A DNA stretch of 64,000 nucleotides from Candidatus Mediterraneibacter pullicola (GCA_019117065.1 DXAK01000030.1:1-64000), one strand, 5' to 3'; counted from the stretch's first letter, positions 1-9,683 are shown. A program made the numbers and translations. Notes: generated by a model not told the origin, from the sequence alone.

Positions 1-470
1 AGACGGCTGCCGGTCAGATGAAGCAGCAGGAACTGCCAGCTCATGCAGCGTATCCCGGTGTCGATCGTTCTGGTCGTCTCTGTTCCTTCTTCTTTAATCT
101 CGTTATTCTGAATCCAATGAAAAAGATACCAGCGGAGTTTTTCCACATAACCCCTGTCCCCCGTGAGACTGTATGCCAGATAAAGTTTATACATATAATC
201 ATGGCGGTTCAGCATGTAGACCCATTCCGGATCTCCGTTAGGAGTACGGTCCCACTCCATCTTTTCCAGATGATAAGGTGTTTCACAGGGTTCCATATCC
301 CACTTGTCCACAAACCGGAATCTCTGGTCCTTCAGCTCATCAGCCCGTTCAAGAAGTTCCTCTGCCTCAGCCTTACAGTACTCCCGCAGATAGCGGACAG
401 CAGCCTGTGTATCAAACTCTTTCACATAATCCTCTGCCAGCGCAGTAAAACTGCTGTATTTGTTCTTCAC
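1..470 (-). CDS. Heparinase II/III family protein, N-terminal part (runs off the left edge)
   Basis: The frame opens at a GTG (468-470) with AGAGAGG about 7 bases upstream and stays open to the window edge, so only about 156 residues are visible. There is no signal peptide, which suggests a cytoplasmic enzyme. The visible part has the look of the alpha/alpha-toroid N-terminus of heparinase II/III-like lyases, including NRHDYMYKLYLAYSLTGD and TRTIDTGIRCMSWQ (the ID-G-R--W pattern of the family). It follows EIID in the same direction. In the pneumococcal hyaluronate locus an oligohyaluronate lyase occupies the equivalent place, so a role in cutting imported oligosaccharides is inferred. The catalytic half is not in the window. 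Confidence 0.72.
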   Translation of the reverse strand, partial: MKNKYSSFTALAEDYVKEFDTQAAVRYLREYCKAEAEELLERADELKDQRFRFVDKWDMEPCETPYHLEKMEWDRTPNGDPEWVYMLNRHDYMYKLYLAYSLTGDRGYVEKLRWYLFHWIQNNEIKEEGTETTRTIDTGIRCMSWQFLLLHLTGSR

Positions 471-508
471 CTTTTTTCCTCTCTTTTCTATTTTTTCAGA
501 TAAACAGT

Positions 509-534
509 AAGGAGACGCCTCGCGGCGTCTCCTT
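509..534 (-). terminator. Intercistronic hairpin between EIID and the heparinase-like gene
   Basis: Perfect 11-bp inverted repeat (AAGGAGACGCC / GGCGTCTCCTT) with a 4-base loop, placed between the EIID stop and the next GTG start. On the minus strand it lacks a clear U-run (ACTGTTTATC follows), so it may be a leaky terminator or an mRNA 3'-end stabiliser that sets lower expression of the downstream lyase. Confidence 0.5.
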
Positions 535-548
535 AAAACACATTCATA

Positions 549-1358
549 CTATGCGATCAGTCCGCATACGGAAAGAAGAATACCAACAATAATTGTGAAG
601 ATAACAAGTTTGTATGTACTCCATTTCTTCTTTTTCAGCAGATAGAACATAAGCGCGGTATAAAGTACCGGAAGCAGATTCGGCGCCACCGCGTCGAACA
701 TCTCCTGGATCGCAACAACGTTTTCTTCTCCGGTCGCCATTACTGTCGCATATTCCAGAGGCGTGGTTATTTTTACAAAGCTTACCGCAAGTCCGGAGAT
801 AACCGTCACACCGATCATGCTTGCAACGTTGGAAACCTGCTCCATCATAGAGCTGAGCTTGTCAATAATGCTTGTTCCCAGCTTCCATCCCCATACACCT
901 GTCAGATATTTTACAAGGAACAAAATGATATTCATTCCCAAGAAATAGAGGATCGGCCCAAGTACTAGACCATCGCTTGCCAGAGAAGCTCCTATTGTAC
1001 CAAGCAGCGGAGCCAGACAGAACTGGACAAGCGAGTCACCAATACCTGCCAGGGGGCCCATAAGCGCCATTTTAATACTGCGTATTTCCTTAAACGGCGT
1101 TTTGTTTTCAAGCATTACAAGGTGGAGGCTTGTAATAAACGGAACGAAATGAAGGTTTGTATTAAAGAACTCTACGTTCTCCTCCAATGCCTGCTGCAGC
1201 TTATCGTCGTCATCCTTGTACATTTTACGGAGCGCTGGATAAAGCATGTTGGCATATCCAAGTCCCTGGTAGTTTCCGTAGTTAAATCCATTTTGCAGGA
1301 AATATGCACGCAGGGATGTCTTAACATAATCTTTTTTACTTAACTGATTAGATGCCAT
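549..1358 (-). CDS. PTS mannose/fructose/sorbose/GalNAc-family EIID component
   Basis: Membrane subunit of a mannose-type PTS, which works with EIIC to carry the sugar while EIIB phosphorylates it. The frame extends upstream to a TTG, but the better start is the ATG at 1356-1358 (MASNQLSKKDYVKTSLRAYF), which overlaps the EIIC stop by 11 bases and suggests translational coupling. The roughly 269-residue protein has the EIID hallmarks: the QNGFNYGNYQGLGY segment, the MALMGPLAGIGDSLVQ loop, and hydrophobic segments in the C-terminal half. Next to an unsaturated glucuronyl hydrolase, the likely substrate is an unsaturated uronic-acid disaccharide or short oligosaccharide; this is inferred from context. 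Confidence 0.92.
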   Translation of the reverse strand: MASNQLSKKDYVKTSLRAYFLQNGFNYGNYQGLGYANMLYPALRKMYKDDDDKLQQALEENVEFFNTNLHFVPFITSLHLVMLENKTPFKEIRSIKMALMGPLAGIGDSLVQFCLAPLLGTIGASLASDGLVLGPILYFLGMNIILFLVKYLTGVWGWKLGTSIIDKLSSMMEQVSNVASMIGVTVISGLAVSFVKITTPLEYATVMATGEENVVAIQEMFDAVAPNLLPVLYTALMFYLLKKKKWSTYKLVIFTIIVGILLSVCGLIA

Positions 1359-2133
1359 CTTCGAATTCAACCTCCACTTCTTCTACAGATTTTTCTTTTT
1401 TGCTGATGTTAAAGAATACGATCAAAGCAACTGCTGTTGCCAAGAAGGTAACACCCATTGTCGGGAGCGCCAGATAAGCAACTGCAATGTATCCCAGAAT
1501 AATGAACGGGATGTGCTCTTTCTTAGCCATAACATTTAGAATCATAGCAAATCCGATAGCCGGAAGCATCTTACCTGCTACGCTAAGCCCTGTGTTCAAC
1601 CAGTCCGGAATGAGCTCGACTACTGTCTGAAGTCCTTCGGAGCTAATACCGCCTGCAAATCCGATAACGAATCCGACAATTGCGAAAATCCAGATCGTCA
1701 AGTTTGCAGAGAAACGGAATTTCCCGAACTGCTTTTTCTCAAGAGCCTTGATGGCCGTTCCTGTAAGTGTTGTCGCAAACGTATATGTTGCTGTGATCAA
1801 GAACTGGAACGCTACAGCGAATGGGAAAGATAAGGAAAGCGCTGTGCTGACGTCCATACCTGAATCTTTCATTGTAATAGCCAGGATTGCACCGATAATT
1901 CCAGGCCCCATCGCATTCGGCGGTACAGAACCTCCCTGAGATACTCCAAATCCCATAAACGCAAGTTCTCCCACAGCGCCCATGGCCAGACCTGTCGGCA
2001 GATCTCCAAGAATAAGGCCGACACCTGTGGCCATGACCAGACATCTGTTCGTATAGATTCCCAGCAGCATGCCGGCAAGACAGAACCCGGTCCACAAACC
2101 GATTAATACGCATTGAAGTAGTGTAATTTCCAC
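1348..2133 (-). CDS. PTS mannose/fructose/sorbose/GalNAc-family EIIC component
   Basis: Integral membrane subunit forming the sugar path with EIID. It starts at a GTG (2131-2133) behind AAGGAGGAGAG. The 261 residues are almost entirely hydrophobic, with the family features LIGLWTGFCLAGMLLGIYT near the N-terminus and a GAVGELAFMGFGVSQGGSVP loop around residues 53-72, ending in an acidic tail (KSVEEVEVEFEDGI). It is third in the run GH88 hydrolase, EIIB, EIIC, EIID, lyase. Small spacing and overlap with neighbours indicate one transcript. Confidence 0.93.
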   Translation of the reverse strand: MEITLLQCVLIGLWTGFCLAGMLLGIYTNRCLVMATGVGLILGDLPTGLAMGAVGELAFMGFGVSQGGSVPPNAMGPGIIGAILAITMKDSGMDVSTALSLSFPFAVAFQFLITATYTFATTLTGTAIKALEKKQFGKFRFSANLTIWIFAIVGFVIGFAGGISSEGLQTVVELIPDWLNTGLSVAGKMLPAIGFAMILNVMAKKEHIPFIILGYIAVAYLALPTMGVTFLATAVALIVFFNISKKEKSVEEVEVEFEDGI

Positions 2134-2151
2134 TTTTCTCTCCTCCTTAGA

Positions 2152-2643
2152 TTATAAATATTTATTAATATCCACTTTCGCGGTACCGTCATCGCCGGAA
2201 GCTGTAGCCTGAGTATTGAAAGTAATGCCGTACTTATCACGGAGTTCTTTAAGCGCAGCTTTATCTTCCTCACCCAGAGCGATATATTTGTTCACTTCCT
2301 GCTTCCCCGGAGCATGGTGGATATTTCCAATATTGATCTCTTTTACCGGTACACCTCCGGCAATAAGTTTTAACGCATCTTCCGGTGTCTTGCACACAAT
2401 GAAAATAACCTGTTTGGGAGATGCCTTCATAATAATGTCGCATGTATGCTGTACAGAAAAGAATCTCATTGCGATAGACTTCGGTACAACTGTTTTCATA
2501 AGTGTCTGCTGGATCGGATCAATACTTGCCTCGTCGTTTGCGACAATTACCGTATTGACCCCAAGGGCCTTGATCCAGATTTGTCCCTGTCCGTGAATCA
2601 GTCTCTCGTCAATTCTCAGTGATACAATGTTTGGTGTTGCCAT
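2152..2643 (-). CDS. PTS mannose/fructose/sorbose/GalNAc-family EIIB component
   Basis: Cytoplasmic phosphotransfer subunit of 163 residues. The N-terminal motif SLRIDERLIHGQGQIW carries the expected phosphorylated histidine (His17), the site that takes phosphate from EIIA and passes it to the sugar. Length and fold pattern (alternating strands such as NTVIVANDEAS and QVIFIVCKTPEDAL) match the family. The ATG at 2643 follows GGAGGCAGAACT. Its EIIA partner is not adjacent but lies at 10827-11264, on the far side of the AraC gene and the large lyase. Such split PTS sets are known in uronic-acid oligosaccharide loci. Confidence 0.94.
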   Translation of the reverse strand: MATPNIVSLRIDERLIHGQGQIWIKALGVNTVIVANDEASIDPIQQTLMKTVVPKSIAMRFFSVQHTCDIIMKASPKQVIFIVCKTPEDALKLIAGGVPVKEINIGNIHHAPGKQEVNKYIALGEEDKAALKELRDKYGITFNTQATASGDDGTAKVDINKYL

Positions 2644-2688
2644 AGTTCTGCCTCCTTCATTTTCACCTTTCTCTTTTTTCCTTTTCTT

Positions 2689-3879
2689 TTACCAATAAAG
2701 GTTCCAATCTCTGCTAAATCTCATAAGAGCTTCCATGTAATAGTAGTCGCCCCAGATGTTTCCTTCATCAACGCCTTTCCCCGAATGCCATGAGTAGACG
2801 CCGTGGAGCAGGATGGGTGATCCGGGTTCTTTCACATCATTGACATAATTATCGATCAGAGATCCGAGGATCCTGTGCATAGCGTGACGGTAAACATCCT
2901 TATCCTCATCCACCTCTGGAAGGTATTTAATCATTTCATGGATACCGCATACTGCTGCTGCCGCGGCAGAGGAATCTCTTGACTGTCCAGAGCCATCTCC
3001 GAAGATCAGATCCCAATAGCACACATCATCTTCCGGTAGTCTATTCAGGAAGTAATTCGTCATGCCCTTGAATAGATTAAAAGCGCTCTCGTCCTTTGTA
3101 TAACAGTAATTCAGCGGGACACCGTAGATGCCCCACGCCTGTCCTCTTGCCCATGCCGAGTCGTCACTGTACCCCTGTCTTGTGACGCCTTTCAATGGCT
3201 TTCCTGTCTCTGGATCAAAATAGAATGTATGGTATGCAGATCCGTCATCCCGGATTACATTGTTGCATGCTGCTGTATAGTGGCGTTCAGCCATCTTTCG
3301 GAAGGAATCATCTCCCGTTTCATTACTTGCCCAGTAAAGGAGCGGGATGTTCAACAGACAGTCTATGATCAGGCGGTAATTGTCTCTGGCTCCAAGTTCA
3401 CCCCATGCTTGGATAAAACCGCCTTTTTCCTGAAACCTCTCGCTTAATTTCTTTGCCGCGAGGATACCTGCCTGTCTGCCTTTTTCGCTTTTCACAACCT
3501 TATATCCGGCTACGCATGAAAGGCTGTACAGAAATCCCAGATCATGGTGATCCAGCTCGATTCTTTTTTCCACGCGGTTCAGGAAGGAATCAATATTCTC
3601 TTCCGCTCTTTTGCGGAAGGACTCATCTTTTGTGTACTCATAACAGAGCCACAGAAGACCGGTCCAGAACCCATCTGTCCATTCGATGTTCTCAATAATG
3701 CCATACTTCAAATCTTTTGTGGCAGAACTTGGAAATTTTGTTCCGAAATAGTCCATATTGATACGGACACGCTCAACTACGCCGTCCATTGCCTTTTTAA
3801 CCTTTTCTTCCGTTAAAAAAGGTTCCGCAAGGTACTTTTCCCTCTTCTTCACATATTCTACGTGAATTTTTTTAATCAT
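2689..3879 (-). CDS. ugl: Unsaturated glucuronyl hydrolase (GH88 family)
   Basis: Cytoplasmic enzyme that removes the 4,5-unsaturated uronic acid left at the non-reducing end of lyase products, by hydration of the double bond. The 396-residue length is right for GH88. Family landmarks are visible: GFWTGLLWLCYEYTKDE early, DHHDLGFLYSLS with a candidate catalytic Asp, RQGYSDDSAWARGQAWGIYG with the second acidic site, DSSAAAAAVCGI, and GNIWGDYYYMEALMRF near the end. The ATG at 3879 has AAAAGGAGCAAGT before it. It is first in the operon ahead of the PTS genes. Substrate class (hyaluronan, chondroitin or heparin-type disaccharide) cannot be decided from sequence. Confidence 0.93.
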   Translation of the reverse strand: MIKKIHVEYVKKREKYLAEPFLTEEKVKKAMDGVVERVRINMDYFGTKFPSSATKDLKYGIIENIEWTDGFWTGLLWLCYEYTKDESFRKRAEENIDSFLNRVEKRIELDHHDLGFLYSLSCVAGYKVVKSEKGRQAGILAAKKLSERFQEKGGFIQAWGELGARDNYRLIIDCLLNIPLLYWASNETGDDSFRKMAERHYTAACNNVIRDDGSAYHTFYFDPETGKPLKGVTRQGYSDDSAWARGQAWGIYGVPLNYCYTKDESAFNLFKGMTNYFLNRLPEDDVCYWDLIFGDGSGQSRDSSAAAAAVCGIHEMIKYLPEVDEDKDVYRHAMHRILGSLIDNYVNDVKEPGSPILLHGVYSWHSGKGVDEGNIWGDYYYMEALMRFSRDWNLYW

Positions 3880-4250
3880 ACTTGCTCCTTTTCTGAATAC
3901 GATACCAGACGTCTTGTGTATCTACACATTCTGTAGATAATTAGTAAATTGTTTTACCACTTTTTGTAGTATAACAAAAGTGCGCTTTAAGTCAATTATA
4001 TTTTAATTTTTTTATTTTTTTCGGCATTATAGCTATTTTTAGGTGCTACTTTTTGTATATATTTACATGGCAATACTTGTTCAATAGCATTTTAATGTTA
4101 AATGATCAGTAAACCAGATATGAGAAAGTTTACTAAATCCCTTTTTCGCTCACTTTTTTCTTGAAACGGCAGTAAACTTGATGTTAAACTCTCTTTAGTA
4201 AACCATTTAATAATATGACCTCTTGGATGATGTAAAGAGGAGAATGTAAT
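3880..4250. promoter_or_regulatory. Divergent control region between the ugl-PTS operon and the AraC gene
   Basis: This 371-base gene-free stretch is AT-rich. For the minus operon it holds a good sigma-A-type promoter: TTGACT at 3990-3995 and TATACT at 3968-3973, spacing 16. On the AraC side several copies of AGTAAAC occur (4108-4114, 4171-4177, 4197-4203, and inverted GTTTACT at 4128-4134). A weak AraC promoter may be TTGAAA (4161-4166) with a poor -10 17 bases later. No open reading frame of note was seen in it. Confidence 0.65.
3943..3958. promoter_or_regulatory. Operator-like site downstream of the ugl promoter
   Basis: The 16-mer AGTAAATTGTTTTACC is a degenerate form of the perfect palindrome AGTAAACCTGTTTACT found in the lyase leader (9684-9699). 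It lies about 10 to 25 bases downstream of the ugl -10 box, a position where a bound repressor would block transcription. The binding protein is not known. Confidence 0.45.
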
Positions 4251-5117
4251 ATGAATAGACTATACTCATTTCCAGAAATGCCGGATCTGACCGGTGAAAA
4301 TTTCGAGCTTCGTCTCAACAACTGCACAACCAGAAAAACAGTTTCAGATAACTATTATGAATTCTGTTTCTTTTCTTCTGGAAGAGCCAGCTTTGCAATC
4401 GGGAGCAGAAAATACAATGTCGCTGCGAATACTGTTATTCTAATTCCTCCAGAGATATCACACACTATAACATCCACGGATTCCAGTTCTGCCTGCAGGG
4501 ATATCACGCTAAGAATCACTCCCGGATTCCTCCACAGCCTGCCCGGGTATTCGCCTGATTACGACTATTTTATTCATGCGGCAGGCTCGGCTGATGCAAA
4601 GTACATTTACCCTCTCGGATCCGCCGCATTTCACTCCATCTGTTCAAGACTGTTCGATCTTTTGCAGGAAATCAACTGTAACCGATTCGGAAAGGAAACA
4701 AAAATCAGGCTCTGTATCAGCGAAATCATCTTTGATCTGAATCGGATTATCTATGAACTGGATACCCCAGATAAGATGAAAGAGCATCTTCAATTAAATA
4801 ACGGTCTTATCCAGTATATTGAACGCCATCTGAACGAAGATCTGACTATAGATCAGCTTGCCAGAACATTTTATATCAGCCGTTCTCAAATCCTCCAGAC
4901 CTTTAAAAAGAACTTTGGCATCACCGTCCATCAGTATATCACAAAAAGGCGGCTTGAGATGTGCAGAAAAGCACTCTGCCAGAACACCACTATCACTAAA
5001 ATGTTCCGGCAGTATGGCTTCAGAGATTATACCAGCTTTTACCGCGCTTTCAAAAAGGAGTATGGCATTTCCCCAAAAGAATACAAAATCTCCCACATTC
5101 AGCCCGTGCAGATATGA
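4251..5117 (+). CDS. AraC/XylS-family transcriptional regulator
   Basis: A 288-residue regulator with an N-terminal cupin-like sensing region (about 1-160; ALIPPEISHT-like turn at VILIPPEISHTIT) and a C-terminal double helix-turn-helix (about 185-283; LTIDQLARTFYISRSQ and MFRQYGFRDYTSFYRAFKK, ending FKKEYGISPKEYK). The ATG at 4251 follows AGAGGAGAATGTAAT. It is transcribed away from ugl and toward the lyase gene, in the centre of the polysaccharide locus. It is the only local regulator and so the prime candidate activator. The ligand is probably a lyase product or its derivative; that is inferred. Confidence 0.92.
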   Translation: MNRLYSFPEMPDLTGENFELRLNNCTTRKTVSDNYYEFCFFSSGRASFAIGSRKYNVAANTVILIPPEISHTITSTDSSSACRDITLRITPGFLHSLPGYSPDYDYFIHAAGSADAKYIYPLGSAAFHSICSRLFDLLQEINCNRFGKETKIRLCISEIIFDLNRIIYELDTPDKMKEHLQLNNGLIQYIERHLNEDLTIDQLARTFYISRSQILQTFKKNFGITVHQYITKRRLEMCRKALCQNTTITKMFRQYGFRDYTSFYRAFKKEYGISPKEYKISHIQPVQI

Positions 5118-5166
5118 CACGAACCCTGTAGTTTTTCTCCCGTCACAGCTTATTTCTCCTAAAATC

Positions 5167-5220
5167 AAACTGCCCCGTACAGGACTTCCACAGAATCGCA
5201 AATCCTGTACAGGGCAGTTT
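5167..5220. terminator. Bidirectional terminator between the AraC gene and the lyase gene
   Basis: Long inverted repeat between convergent genes: AAACTGCCCCGTACAGGA pairs with TCCTGTACAGGGCAGTTT apart from one bulged base, around an 18-base loop. A-rich and T-rich flanks on the two sides make it usable in both directions. Confidence 0.75.
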
Positions 5221-5273
5221 ATTTACCGCCTTTTGGCGCATCCAGCTGTATTTCTCACCCGCTTAACAGCTGA

Positions 5274-8200
5274 TTACTGCCTGAAAAATTTTCTTCGGAG
5301 ATATACCATTGATCCGGTCAGAACTGCCGCCGGAGCGATCATATAAAGAGCAGACATCCCCATGCCGCTGTCTCCGGTTTTCGGGCTGTTTCCCGCCAGC
5401 TGATCTTCTCCGCTGACAGATCCTCCATCCGCATCTCCATCATTATCCGGCTGATTCGGAATATCCCCACTGCCCGGAACATCTGTTTTCAATTCAGAAA
5501 AATCATACTGATTCCACGCATCAAGCGGAAGGATTTCTGGATTTTCCTCTTCTGCCGGAGTCAGCAGAACATTAAATGTTCCCTGCTGAATTCCCGACGC
5601 TTTGATAAAAATCTTCGTAATGCCTTCGTTTGGATTTTCACCCTCTGACATCTCGATTCCTTCATACGGCCGGGCCGCCATTGTCTCAAATCTGTAATCG
5701 CTTCCGTCTTGGTCAAAGAGACGCAACTCAATGGATTTTCCATCTTTTGTCAGAACTACCGTCTTTCCATCCTCAGAGATCTGTACATTTGCCTCTGTGT
5801 GCATCTGCCAGTAGATATCCCCTGCTTCTTTGAGGATAAACTCATCCCGGATCAACACCTGAGCACGATTCAGATATGCAAATCCACGCTTCACATCAAC
5901 CGCATTATCCTGATAGGCATCGCTCATATCAAGGATCGTATAACCGCCTCCCGGCTGATTGATCTCCTGCTCTACTGCGCCCGCATATGCGCCGACCGTC
6001 TGATTAGCGCCTTTTTCCGGATTGATCACAAGCGTATTGTGTCCCATGGCATTTTTGCGGTAATAGTTCCACCTTGTTCCGCCTTCTCCGATTTCCCAGT
6101 ATCCTTGAAGGTTATAATCTTCTTTACCGAAATCAAACGCCCACCTTACACCGTAAATATCATACACAAAACTTCCAATGTCAATATCTCCGTGCGGAGC
6201 GCCGTTTAGCCCGCCCTTAAATCCAAGGAACGAACTGTTCGGATCATTGAAATCATGACGCATTGTAGTCATTGCCTGAGATGTATAATACTGATCCAGC
6301 TGCCCAGGCGCATCAGCCTCATACAGATCCGGATAGTAGTAAAGCAGATCATAGATTGTTCCCAGATTTCCTTTTGCCATGTAATCCTTGTGATACCGCG
6401 TATAGGAAGGCTCGTCAAAAACTTCTGCGAACCACAAATTCAGATAACCTACAGCATCTGTCATGTCATTATCTGAAAAATTGTATGTCCCCGCTTTTCC
6501 GCTCATATAGATCGGATACAATGCAGTCTCATAAATTCCCGGCGCATTAAGGAACGGGTTCTCTACATTTGTCGCAGAGGAGACGCTTGCAAGGAACGAT
6601 ACAAGATATCTTGTTCCGTAATCCCAGTAAGAAATTCCTTCAATGGAGTCTCCTTCCGGCGCATACTGCGGCAGACCGTACTGTATAGACAAATAGCATT
6701 TCTGCAGAATCTCGCCCGCTTTGTTTGAATAATCTTCATTCTCATGGTTTGCCATTGCCAGCGCCGCGGTTGCAAAACCGCCGTTGCACACATAGTTCCA
6801 GTTGTTCGTATTGGTGACGAACATATGGTTTGCATCAAACTGTCTCTCAGCTTCCAGAAGGCCTTTTTCATAAATTGATTCCTCCACCTGGACACGCTGT
6901 TCTTCTGTCAGGTAATCATACAGCCAGTCATACGCAATGGCAACTCCATTCGCAGTCATAGCCGTATCAAGCAGGTGGCTCGGGTGCCAGTCAGGATACG
7001 CAGCACTGCACATAGAGTCTAGCTCTACCCATGCGCGGTCAAGATATTTCTCATCACCTGTGATCCGGTATACAAACGCAAGATTCACGACGTCTTTTGA
7101 CCCTTGTGTGTTCAGCCTTACGCCGTCCGGGCATTCGTACGGAACAGGAGTGTCATCCAGCGCATCCACTGTCTCCTTCACATCCTCGAACCATGCCTTT
7201 GCATTGTCATCTGTCTCAACCAGTTTTCTCAGATCTTCAAACCTTGCATCGTCCGCAAGCAGGCGGGAATGGTCGGTTTTGACTGTCTTTAGGATGGCTT
7301 CCGGTGAGTCTGCAACATAAATCGTAGCAGAAGCATCCGCCTTATTTCCATTTTCATCCTCAGCTCTTACGATCGCGCTGTCATACCCTGTAAATCCGTT
7401 GGCCGGCTCGAATACATAAGTATTTCCCTCCAGCGTGAGCACGCCGTTTTCCGGAGCTTCAACAATGGAAAATGTAAGTTCTTCATTCTCCGGATCTGTA
7501 GCTACCAGCGTTCCGTTAATCGGTTCACCTATTGTAGTCAGAATAGCGAAATCATCAAACTGCGGAGCTGAATTTACTGCTTGGACCATAAGATCAGCAA
7601 CCACAATTGTCTGTGCTCCTGAATCGTCCTCTGCGCTTACCAGCAGCGCGACGGAATCTTCTCCCACATAATCTTTATCCGGATAATATGTATAGTTATT
7701 TCCATCTTCAATTAAAAACGTACCGTGCTGCGGCCTTGCCAGCATTTCGTAATTATATCCCTCCGGCAGAGAGCCTGCACTGGTGACATTCTGCCGCGTG
7801 GAAATCAAGATCTCCTCTGCATAATCCAGAACCTTATCGCACACAAGAACAGCTACTTCTTTTTCCACTCCATCTTCCTGGTAAATAGTGATCGTTGAGA
7901 CACCGTTCTTTATTGCTTTAACCAGTCCGTCCGGACTTACTGATACCACAGAGTCATCCCTGTTACTGAATGTAACTGACTGCACGGTCGTACTCTCAGG
8001 CGCAAAGGCCAATTCCATCTGCTGTTCTTCACCAGCTTCCATGATAAGAGCTTCCGGCGTTACATCAATGCCTTTTGCCTTGATATATTTCTCCACTCTT
8101 GTGTTGTCAACCCACACATCTCCCTGGCACTCATCATACAGGTATTCTACTTTCAGGGCGTCGAGCGGCTCTGACGGAAGATCAAGGATATAGACATACT

Positions 8201-9656
8201 CTGTCCAGTCCTGCGTCGCGTTCACCGGAACAGCTTTGCTTGACACCTCGATCTTCACACCGCTTTTCGTTGTATAGTGAAGACGGATCGACAGTCCTTT
8301 TCCTGTGAAATTCTCTGTCTTGATCATTTGTGACATCTTAACAGACTGTCCCTGCAGATCCTGCAGATCGTCCGTAAAATTGAATGTCTGGTGGACAGAA
8401 CCTCTTGAGTTCGCCCCCTCCACTACATTTTCCATGTGCAGGGAAGAGTATCCCTCGTAAAATACTTCCCTGTCCGAAGAGCCCTTCAGACCTCCTGTAC
8501 TCTGCCACAGACTCCATGAAGCCGGGAATCCTGAAGCAGTCTTTTCATATCCGCCGTTAAAGATCAGCGTATCAATGGGATCGCCTTCCTCAAGATCCTC
8601 CATCGCGCCAACTTCAACGATCTCTACATTTCTAAACCATGCGGTTCCTGTCCCTTTCAGAATATACTGCTCCAGCTTAAAACCTGCTATCGGAGTTCCG
8701 CCGGACTCCTCCGGAACCTCGAATTCAAATTCGATATCCGTCCAGTCTGTTGTCCCCTTGATCTGTTTCGGTTCTGTCGTTCCCAGCCCGCTGTTCGAAC
8801 TGTTTACAAGCTGAATTCTGAAGCTTGCATAACCTGAAATATCTTCTGTTTTGATCTGACCTGAGAAACGGTATTTCTTATTCAGTCCGTCCGCATCCAG
8901 CTTAACAGTCTGATGAAGCACCATGTTGCTTCCGCCGAGCACTGTTCCCTTAAATTCATGATCCGATGTTATCTCAGCTTCATAATTCTTTCCCGCATTG
9001 TCTGCATAAGCCGGATAGTAAGACCACCCGGGTATGGAAGAAATGTCATCCGTGTCATACGCGGGGTTCACGATCAGGTTACCTTCTTGTTCCTCCCCTG
9101 TGTTTTCACTGTCAGCAAGGCAGAAGTCTTTTACAGAGGTTACCAGCGTAGCGCCTGCACTTACCACGATCTCAAACTTAATGCTCGTCACGCCCTCCGG
9201 GAGTGTGATATCAGCTTTCATCTCCTCCCATCCGCTGGTTTTGCTTGTGTGATAAGCAATTCTCGTATTACTGCCATCCAGTCCGTAGCGGATCTCAACC
9301 GAACCTTTTGACGTACTTAATACATTTAATAAACCTGAGAATGTATAAGTCTTTCCCGCTTCCAGCCCGGTAACTGTCTGGTGCACAGTCAGACGCTGGG
9401 ACTCCGCGCTGCTGTCTGCGGAAATAGTTAACCCACTCTCCCCTATTTCCGATTTTGCCGCAGCGACAGTTCCGTTCCAGTACGTCCAGCCGTCGGCTTT
9501 TCCGTCGCCATCTCCGTCCGCAAAGGAACCATTGGTAAAATAATTGGTTCCCGCTGCATTGCCGCTGCCTGCTGCGCTTACACTCAGCGGCGATACAACC
9601 ATTGCCAGACTAAGAATCAGACAAAAAAGCTTTTTCACAACTCTTTTATCCCTCAT
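5274..9656 (-). CDS. Secreted, wall-anchored heparinase II/III-type polysaccharide lyase
   Basis: The best start is the ATG at 9654-9656 (MRDKRVVKKLFCL), 7 bases after AGAAGGAGA, not the in-frame ATG at 9680; the product is about 1460 residues. A signal peptide ends near SVSAAGSG. Three jelly-roll, CBM-like modules follow (about 35-185, 190-345, 360-530), then a bacterial Ig-like domain (about 535-610), two cadherin-like Ig repeats (about 620-785), and the lyase: an alpha/alpha toroid with NTNNWNYVCNGGFA and a beta part with LNGAPHGDIDIGSF and AMGHNTLVINP, the Asn/His/Tyr-rich catalytic features of heparinase-type enzymes. The end is SPKTG, a hydrophobic stretch and RRKFFRQ, a sortase signal of the clostridial S/P-PxTG kind. 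It should cut uronic-acid polymer at the cell surface and feed the PTS. Exact substrate unknown. Confidence 0.9.
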   Translation of the reverse strand: MRDKRVVKKLFCLILSLAMVVSPLSVSAAGSGNAAGTNYFTNGSFADGDGDGKADGWTYWNGTVAAAKSEIGESGLTISADSSAESQRLTVHQTVTGLEAGKTYTFSGLLNVLSTSKGSVEIRYGLDGSNTRIAYHTSKTSGWEEMKADITLPEGVTSIKFEIVVSAGATLVTSVKDFCLADSENTGEEQEGNLIVNPAYDTDDISSIPGWSYYPAYADNAGKNYEAEITSDHEFKGTVLGGSNMVLHQTVKLDADGLNKKYRFSGQIKTEDISGYASFRIQLVNSSNSGLGTTEPKQIKGTTDWTDIEFEFEVPEESGGTPIAGFKLEQYILKGTGTAWFRNVEIVEVGAMEDLEEGDPIDTLIFNGGYEKTASGFPASWSLWQSTGGLKGSSDREVFYEGYSSLHMENVVEGANSRGSVHQTFNFTDDLQDLQGQSVKMSQMIKTENFTGKGLSIRLHYTTKSGVKIEVSSKAVPVNATQDWTEYVYILDLPSEPLDALKVEYLYDECQGDVWVDNTRVEKYIKAKGIDVTPEALIMEAGEEQQMELAFAPESTTVQSVTFSNRDDSVVSVSPDGLVKAIKNGVSTITIYQEDGVEKEVAVLVCDKVLDYAEEILISTRQNVTSAGSLPEGYNYEMLARPQHGTFLIEDGNNYTYYPDKDYVGEDSVALLVSAEDDSGAQTIVVADLMVQAVNSAPQFDDFAILTTIGEPINGTLVATDPENEELTFSIVEAPENGVLTLEGNTYVFEPANGFTGYDSAIVRAEDENGNKADASATIYVADSPEAILKTVKTDHSRLLADDARFEDLRKLVETDDNAKAWFEDVKETVDALDDTPVPYECPDGVRLNTQGSKDVVNLAFVYRITGDEKYLDRAWVELDSMCSAAYPDWHPSHLLDTAMTANGVAIAYDWLYDYLTEEQRVQVEESIYEKGLLEAERQFDANHMFVTNTNNWNYVCNGGFATAALAMANHENEDYSNKAGEILQKCYLSIQYGLPQYAPEGDSIEGISYWDYGTRYLVSFLASVSSATNVENPFLNAPGIYETALYPIYMSGKAGTYNFSDNDMTDAVGYLNLWFAEVFDEPSYTRYHKDYMAKGNLGTIYDLLYYYPDLYEADAPGQLDQYYTSQAMTTMRHDFNDPNSSFLGFKGGLNGAPHGDIDIGSFVYDIYGVRWAFDFGKEDYNLQGYWEIGEGGTRWNYYRKNAMGHNTLVINPEKGANQTVGAYAGAVEQEINQPGGGYTILDMSDAYQDNAVDVKRGFAYLNRAQVLIRDEFILKEAGDIYWQMHTEANVQISEDGKTVVLTKDGKSIELRLFDQDGSDYRFETMAARPYEGIEMSEGENPNEGITKIFIKASGIQQGTFNVLLTPAEEENPEILPLDAWNQYDFSELKTDVPGSGDIPNQPDNDGDADGGSVSGEDQLAGNSPKTGDSGMGMSALYMIAPAAVLTGSMVYLRRKFFRQ

Positions 9657-9683
9657 TGCAATTCTCCTTCTCTGAAACATTTT

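Noticed and set aside
18..503. 161-codon plus-strand frame at the left edge
   Set aside because: The opposite strand encodes a heparinase II/III-like N-terminus with a GTG start and ribosome site; the plus frame has no recognisable protein features.
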